Shown here piece by piece: positions 58,836 through 64,000 of a DNA stretch of 64,000 bases; positions within the stretch are counted from its first letter, which is position 1; every line of letters begins with the position of its first letter. The notes under the pieces are model-generated. The model searched no databases. It had not been told where the DNA came from and was given only the letters and a program-made list of their open reading frames with translations. Source of the DNA: Scytalidium lignicola (Eukaryota; Ascomycota; Leotiomycetes). The stretch covers positions 1 to 64,000 of the forward strand of contig NCSJ02000035.1 in assembly GCA_002812745.2 (NCBI GenBank), written 5' to 3'. The position numbers and the translations under genes are program-made.

Positions 58836-59557
58836 CTGAACAGACTCTGCAGATGTTGCCAGTTCAAAGAGCTTGGTGGCAACAAGATAAATGTGGTGAT
58901 AGGAAGCTGGAGCCTCATATGGAGTTTGTAAGGCGCCCTTGCCGCGCTAAGCACCTGGCTTGGACTTTCGCTAACTATAGCTAGTCTAGCACGTCTAGCT
59001 AGTCTACGGGGTACGACTATTTTATACTTCATACCTCTATGAACTAAGTTTAAATAGAAGACTTTGAAGCCCTTATAAATCTCGGGGATTGTTCAAGCTA
59101 TAGTGTTTAAAACAATAGGCTTGAGACTGTAACCCTAACCACACTCCTGCCAGAGTAAAGTAAAGAGTGACTTGGGTTTTGGATTTAGAGAATGACATCA
59201 TAGAAAAGAAAATTAGACACAGGGAATGGAGCACATGTAACTATAATAGTACAAATTATTCACAGTACTAAAAATATACCCAAATGCCAACACCTAACTA
59301 CTAGATTTTCAGGGGTTTAACCTACGCATGCTACGATAGAAATAGTTTTGGTTTGTTTAACATCACGAACACTAGTCTTCTAGTGGGTTCGGTTTTTGGC
59401 AAACTAGGCTAATTCTGGCAAAACGAGATCGGTGTTTAGATATGGCGGCACCAAGGTTGCATGCGATCAAACTTACTGTATTTCTCGAACCAAAAAGGTT
59501 TCAACCCTAGAACTGCGGGATATTATCATTAGGCAGATAGAGATCCTCAAGTTCATC
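58836..59557. other. intergenic, bidirectional between XPB and the CHY gene
   Basis: About 720 bases between divergent starts. A direct repeat TAGCTAGTCTA occurs at 58978-58988 and 58996-59006. From about 59407 to 59557 the frame leading into the CHY start codon is open but has no earlier ATG. No separate gene is supported. Confidence 0.5.
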
Positions 59558-60075
59558 ATGTGGTGAGGAGAAAACCGCAAAGCAACATACGGTTCTAGGC
59601 TAACAGAATAGCAAACATATTCTAAACGCGCAAGTCTCAATACGATCACCTTGCTGTAAGATACCCCCGCGTGAAATGAAAGGCTAGGTCTCTTATATAA
59701 AGCAGGCCGAAAATGGTTTGATTGCGCAGAATGCCATTACGAAACAGAAGATCATCCACTTTTGCAAAGAAATGACATGGTCAGATTACTCTTAGCCCCC
59801 CAGTATCTGCGCTCCTAACTTTCCAGTAGACATTTGCCTGCAAAAAATGCAAGAAGTGCTTCCGAAAAGACGGCGAGAATTTTGACGAGAGTGACGAATA
59901 CTGCCCATTCTGCGATAACCACTTCGTTCTTGAAGCCGTAACTCCGAGGCCAGTGTTAAAATTCGAAGGAGAGGATGTACGAAAAGATGCTCGAATGTTG
60001 AAGGATGATCGTATAAGAGAGAAAGAACAAAAAACCATATTTGACGTGGAAGAAGCGCCGAATAAATTAGGCTGA
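59558..60075 (+). CDS. small CHY-type zinc-finger protein
   Basis: Four short exons, 59558-59562 (5 coding nt, ATG TG), 59612-59655, 59706-59779 and 59830-60075, with introns of 49, 50 and 50 nt, give 122 aa. No exon but the last is long enough to stand out. The spliced protein begins MCKHILNAQVSIRSPCCRKW and continues FDCAECHYETEDHPL, TFACKKCKKCF and DEYCPFCDNHF. This is the spaced Cys/His array of a CHY zinc finger, binding several zinc ions. A charged tail ends NKLG. CHY domains occur in zinc-handling and redox proteins (Hot13) and in E3 ligases. This one has no RING, so its role is open. The third donor is GTCAGA, a weak but GT-type site. Confidence 0.85.
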
Positions 60076-60247
60076 ATTGGGGGTTAGAAATGAGTGAAGG
60101 GAGTCTTCCTTTAGCGGTCATATGAATTGGAAGGCATGGAGTTTACGGTTACTCTAGCATTTCTAGACCATTTCGTAGACATTCGTGATGAGTTGATATA
60201 GTACATCTGCTCTACTCGAGTGCAATCAACTAATATTCAAATACCCA

Positions 60248-61246
60248 CTATTGCCCGCCTCTTGTCAAAATTGCAGCATTCCCAGTCCCTGGAGTACGTC
60301 CTGTCTTCTTCTTTGCGGCCTCTTCAACTTTCTCTTGCTCTATATTCTTCACGTAGTTCTCGATATCCTCCACTGGTAACATCTCAACAGGCTTCCCTGG
60401 GGCCATTATCGCGATCTCGATATTCTTCGCTCCAGTCTGAACAACTTCCAGTAAAGACTTGATAGTTAACTGTATAGTAGCCTCTCGATCCATATCGTCT
60501 TTGTGATTTCTTTCTAGAAATTCTCGAACGGTTTTGCTCGATCTACCAATAGCATTGGCTTTCCTAAATGTTTGTCAGACTGAGTAATTTAGTTGACACT
60601 AAGGGTAGCTTCATTACCAGGCCGAGTAGATCCCGGAGGGCTCAGTCTGGTACAATCTTGGAGTCTTATCATTCGGATCAAATCCCACGATTAATGTGCT
60701 GATACCAAACGGCCTAACACCTCCACTCTGTGTATATCTCTGCTGAACACCAGCAACATACTTGGTGATATACTCTATTGTGACTGGATCTTCAACAGTT
60801 AGGCGATGGGATTGCGCTTCTAATCTGGCTTTATCGACCAATATTCTCGCATCGGCGTTGAGTCCCGCAAAGGCAAGACATACGTGTGTGTCGACAAGAC
60901 CAATCTTTGATGGTGTGATGCGAGTGTCTTGTAACTTCATTGCCGACCGCTTTTCGCATCCAAGTACGACGATATCTTTACCTTTCACACCGACAGCGCA
61001 TGTTCCTACATCTCATTAGATTTACCTCATTGGTTTCAACATTCGTGACCCTCCATACCTCGTTTAACAGCTTCAAGAGCATATTCAACTTGGAAAACAT
61101 GTCCATCAGGACTATGATAGTATTAGAAGATTCAAATCACCTACACATGGGTCACAAACCTGAAAACTAAGTAGAGGTGAGCTTCATGTCAATATGAGAA
61201 TGGAGCTTGGCTTACCAGAGAGAGCTCTGTCGTATCCAGAGGCCAT
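60248..61246 (-). CDS. PRE6: 20S proteasome subunit alpha4 (Pre6)
   Basis: Structural alpha-ring subunit of the 20S core. Five exons, 61246-61216, 61166-61160 (7 nt), 61111-61059, 61005-60618 and 60563-60248, with introns of 49, 48, 53 and 54 nt, give 264 aa. The start [20 protein letters not shown] is the alpha-subunit N-terminal gate signature. VFS is assembled across the 7-nt exon. Then [19 protein letters not shown], the alpha4-type [40 protein letters not shown], and [20 protein letters not shown] follow. The match to yeast Pre6/human PSMA7 is closer than to other alpha subunits. The C-terminus is Lys/Gly-rich and slightly longer than in yeast. Confidence 0.95.
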
Positions 61247-61612
61247 AACTTAGGCTGTAATTCTAGTAATGACGGTCTTCGTCCTGTATAGTCCAGGCCT
61301 ATTGAATGATATAAACCGTTTAGATCTTTAGTTGAGTTCAAACTCTCGAATTGCGAATAAAGAAGAGCTTAGGATAGTTTAGTGGTGTTCCTTGGTAGGC
61401 TGCAGACGACGCGAATGAAGCTCTCGTGCACGGGCTTTGTGCAAGCTACCATAAAGCGGCAAGGCAAAACAAGGCTGGGCGGGATTAGCCTCCGATTCGG
61501 ATCCGATTTCCGATTTGGATATTAAAGCTCTAAAGTGGTTCAAGTCCAACAATGTTAATCTTTTTTTAATTCGGACATTGAACTTCAGATACATGTGACA
61601 TTTTATTACAGT
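61247..61612. promoter_or_regulatory. bidirectional promoter PRE6/hydroxyacid dehydrogenase
   Basis: 366 bases between divergent start codons. I see no recognised proteasome control element, but I did not find a reason to exclude one. No gene. Confidence 0.5.
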
Positions 61613-63330
61613 ATGTCAAGGCCACAAATCGTCTCTGCAGCACGCAGCGCACGCAGGGCGCGAGTATGCGGCTCAATTCCTTGTGCAAGACCACTACTAG
61701 TTCAGCCCTTCCTGCAAATTAGACAGCAAACAACCGCTACGCAACAAGCAAAGGATACTGTAAAAGATACCTCAAAGACTTCGAAGGTTATTAAATTTAC
61801 TTCAGAAACGTACCCTGAGATAAAGCGAAACCCGAAGTTTTCTGAATTAACCAAGGAGGATGTGGTATACTTCAAGAAGCTCTTAGGCAAAGAATCAGCG
61901 GTTATCGATGGAGTGACAAAAGATGCCGAAGATGATATCGAGCCTTTCAACGGCGATTGGATGCGGAAATTTAGAGGCCATGCGAAGCTGGTTTTGAAGC
62001 CGGGATCGACGGAGGATGTCAGCAAAATTTTGAAATATTGCAATGAGAGAATGCTAGCTGTTGTGCCACAGGGTGGAAACTCTGGTTTAGTTGGAGGTTC
62101 CGTCCCAGTGTTTGATGAAATTGTTATCAATATGAGTCGGATGAATAATGTTCGTTCTTTTGATGCATTATCAGGAACACTGGTGGCGGATGCTGGATGC
62201 GTGTTAGAGGTCGTAGATAATTATCTCGGCGAGAGGAATCACATCTTCCCATTGGATCTAGGAGCAAAAGGCTCATGCCACATTGGAGGTAATCTTGCGA
62301 CAAACGCAGGTGGGCTGAGATTACTCCGATATGGCAGCCTTCACGGAAATATTCTTGGTATTGAGGCAGTTCTGCCAGATGGTACGATTGTTGACGATCT
62401 CTCAAAATTAAGGAAGAACAACACAGGATACGACTTGAAGCAGCTTTTCGTTGGCGCTGAAGGGACAATCGGAATCATTACTGCCGCATCCATAATCTGT
62501 CCTCAGCGGCCCAAGGCCATAAATGTTGCTTTCTTTGGTCTAGAATCCTTCGAGAAGGTACAGCAGGCTTATCGAGAAGCAAAAGGGCAGTTGTCAGAGA
62601 TTCTGTCCGCCTTTGAACTCATGGATGGTAAAAGCCAAAATATAGTCCGCGAGGTCACAGGAAACAAGCATCCTCTTGAGAGTGAACACCCTTTCTATTG
62701 CCTCATCGAGACCAGTGGTTCTAATTCTGAACACGACAACGAGAAGCTTGAGAAATTTTTGGAATTTGTTATGGAAAAGGAGATCATTTCTGATGGTGTT
62801 GTTGCTCAGGATGAGACGCAAGTCAAGTCTTTATGGGGTTGGAGAGAAGGAATCACAGAGTGTCTTGGTCATTGGGGAGGGGTGTATAAGTACGACTTAT
62901 CAATTCCTTTGAGCGACCTTTACAAACTTGTTGAAGATGTCCAGGAAAGAATGGAAAAAGCCGGCCTTGTTGGGGACGATGACACCTATCCTGTTGTCAA
63001 GGTTGTTGGATATGGTCATATGGGCGACTCGAATTTGCACTTGAACATTGCTACTAGGCGCTTCGACAAAGCTGTAGAGAAAGAGCTGGAACCTTATGTG
63101 TATGAGTGGGTTGCAAAACGTAATGGCAGCATTAGTGCAGAGCACGGGTTGGGTCTGACCAAAAAGAATTATATTGGATACAGTCGCAGTAACACCATGA
63201 TTAGCTTGATGAAGCAGATTAAAAATCTATATGACCCTGTAAGTCACTCTAACTTTTGATTCCCACATATTTTAGGGGTGTTGCTAACAACGACTAGAAT
63301 GGGATTATGAACCCATATAAATACATATAA
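61613..63330 (+). CDS. DLD2: mitochondrial FAD-linked D-2-hydroxyacid dehydrogenase (DLD2/D2HGDH type)
   Basis: Oxidises D-2-hydroxyglutarate and/or D-lactate. Two exons, 61613-63238 and 63298-63330 (33 nt), with a 59-nt intron, give 552 aa. The N-terminus is an Arg/Ser/Ala-rich presequence without acids (MSRPQIVSAARSARRARVCG). The FAD-binding PCMH domain shows VVPQGGNSGLVGGSVPVFDE and then GGNLATNAGGLRLLRYGSLH with GIEAVLPDGTIVDD. The C-terminal catalytic domain has VVKVVGYGHMGDSNLHLNIA and GSISAEHGLG, with the metal-ligand histidines of the family. The tiny last exon supplies the expected end NGIMNPYKYI. It is closer to D2HGDH than to the cytochrome-type D-lactate dehydrogenase DLD1, though substrate cannot be fixed by sequence alone. 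Confidence 0.92.
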
Positions 63331-64000
63331 ATACCTTCGGGCACTCTAGATGTTCATTTATGGATCATAAAAGTTGTTCTACAGATGTATATAATTCAAT
63401 AATTAGATCAAATCTAATCCTTAGTTGTGTTAGCTCTTGTCTATTTAAGCGGCCAATTTATTTGCGCATTCTTATTCTCAATGTTTAGTCACTTGCCTCA
63501 CGAAGATGGATGACACTATCTGTTCGGTATTTCTGCATCCATATATTCATCCTTGCTTGTTGCAGAGAGTAATTCCTATTTCATGTCAGATGCTAAAATG
63601 GTTCTAGGAGGTCGCAATGGAAAGTGAGATGTAAAAAGAGTCAGCTCTGCAACAATCATTTCAAGCCTACCACACGGTACATATTTTAAGCTAGTGTTAA
63701 TGTAGAATGTATGGGATTCTATATTTGCTAAGATTGAAGGCCGAAGCTGGCATATTCACTAGGGAGTTTCAGAGTAGAGANTTTTTTTGGTACTGAATGC
63801 ATTTCTATGCTTATAGTTAATGTCACCAGTTAGCCTTGTTAAAACATTACGTACATATCACTATGTTATTACTGCCACAGTTGGAGAGAGTTTATCTCTA
63901 AAACAGGTACCGACAAAAATATAAAGGGAGTTTCATAGCCTAAAATTTTGTAAATTTCTTTTAGAACCATATATCGATCTCGCAGTAAATCAATTCATGC
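63331..64000. other. intergenic to the right window edge
   Basis: AT-rich sequence after the dehydrogenase stop codon. An ambiguous base next to a T-run lies at 63781. No gene or part of a gene can be supported before the edge. Confidence 0.55.

Noticed and set aside
59407..59557. Open frame continuous with the CHY start codon
   Set aside because: It lacks an ATG and begins after a stop. The upstream residues show no conserved pattern, so the ATG at 59558 is preferred.
1..64000. CRISPR arrays, rRNA genes, insertion sequences, bacterial-style operons
   Set aside because: Searched by eye on both strands. Intron-rich nuclear fungal DNA with no regularly spaced repeats, no rRNA motifs and no transposase fragments.

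Overview
The window is nuclear DNA of a filamentous ascomycete (Pezizomycotina). The evidence is short 47-113 nt GT-AG introns with CTNAC-like branch points, eukaryotic housekeeping genes with split reading frames, a fungal AA9 polysaccharide monooxygenase with a CBM1 tail, fungal cell-wall and secreted proteins, and fungus-specific families. A plant-associated Leotiomycete is my guess from general resemblance only. Single 'n' bases sit beside homopolymer runs, which looks like a flow-sequencing assembly. Two of them fall inside a coding gene and break its frame artificially.

Layout. 0.5-3.4 kb (-): gamma-tubulin complex subunit SPC97/GCP2. 3.4-11.5 kb: very gene-poor, holding one secreted 'DNase1-like' protein gene (7.4 kb, +). 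A small GPI-anchored cell-wall protein gene follows at 11.5-12.0 kb (+). 13.1-15.2 kb (-): APC/C subunit CDC23, head to head with farnesyl pyrophosphate synthase ERG20 (15.7-16.8 kb, +). 17.2-18.4 kb (-): secreted AA9-CBM1 LPMO. 20.2-22.6 kb (-): RA-PH domain protein. 23.3-24.5 kb (-): NAD(P)-binding SDR/MAT2B-like protein. 25.7-27.5 kb (-): truncated AMP-binding pseudoenzyme. 27.5-30.5 kb: AT-rich gene desert. 30.5-31.3 kb (+): POM34-type nucleoporin. 31.7-34.9 kb (+): HID1-family trafficking protein. 35.8-37.75 kb (+): divergent epoxide-hydrolase-like protein. 39.2-42.1 kb (+): TRK-type potassium transporter. 42.9-44.2 kb (-): Zn2Cys6 transcription factor. 45.0-48.3 kb (-): condensin subunit YCG1/CAP-G. 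48.75-49.9 kb (+): cysteine synthase-like PLP enzyme. 50.0-51.2 kb (-): mitochondrially targeted protein, divergent from mitochondrial ribosomal protein bL19 (51.4-52.2 kb, +). 52.7-54.1 kb (-) and 54.4-56.0 kb (+): divergent pair of unrecognised fungal proteins. 56.3-58.8 kb (-): TFIIH helicase XPB/SSL2. 59.6-60.1 kb (+): small CHY zinc-finger protein, split into four tiny exons. 60.2-61.2 kb (-): proteasome alpha4 (PRE6) with a 7-nt microexon. 61.6-63.3 kb (+): D-2-hydroxyacid (D-lactate/D-2-hydroxyglutarate) dehydrogenase.

The genes do not form one pathway. Most are single-copy housekeeping functions: microtubule nucleation, anaphase control, condensation, transcription/repair, proteolysis, mitochondrial translation, sterol precursors and K+ uptake. 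Secreted and wall proteins are interspersed, each with a long intergenic flank. I found no cluster, mobile element, CRISPR array, rRNA or tRNA. The most interesting signals are at gene-structure level: a 7-nt microexon, a start codon isolated on a 5-nt coding exon, a 20-nt exon, two stop-free introns of length 3n, enzymes that lost catalytic motifs, and recurring TACTGTAC-type palindromes confined to non-coding DNA.
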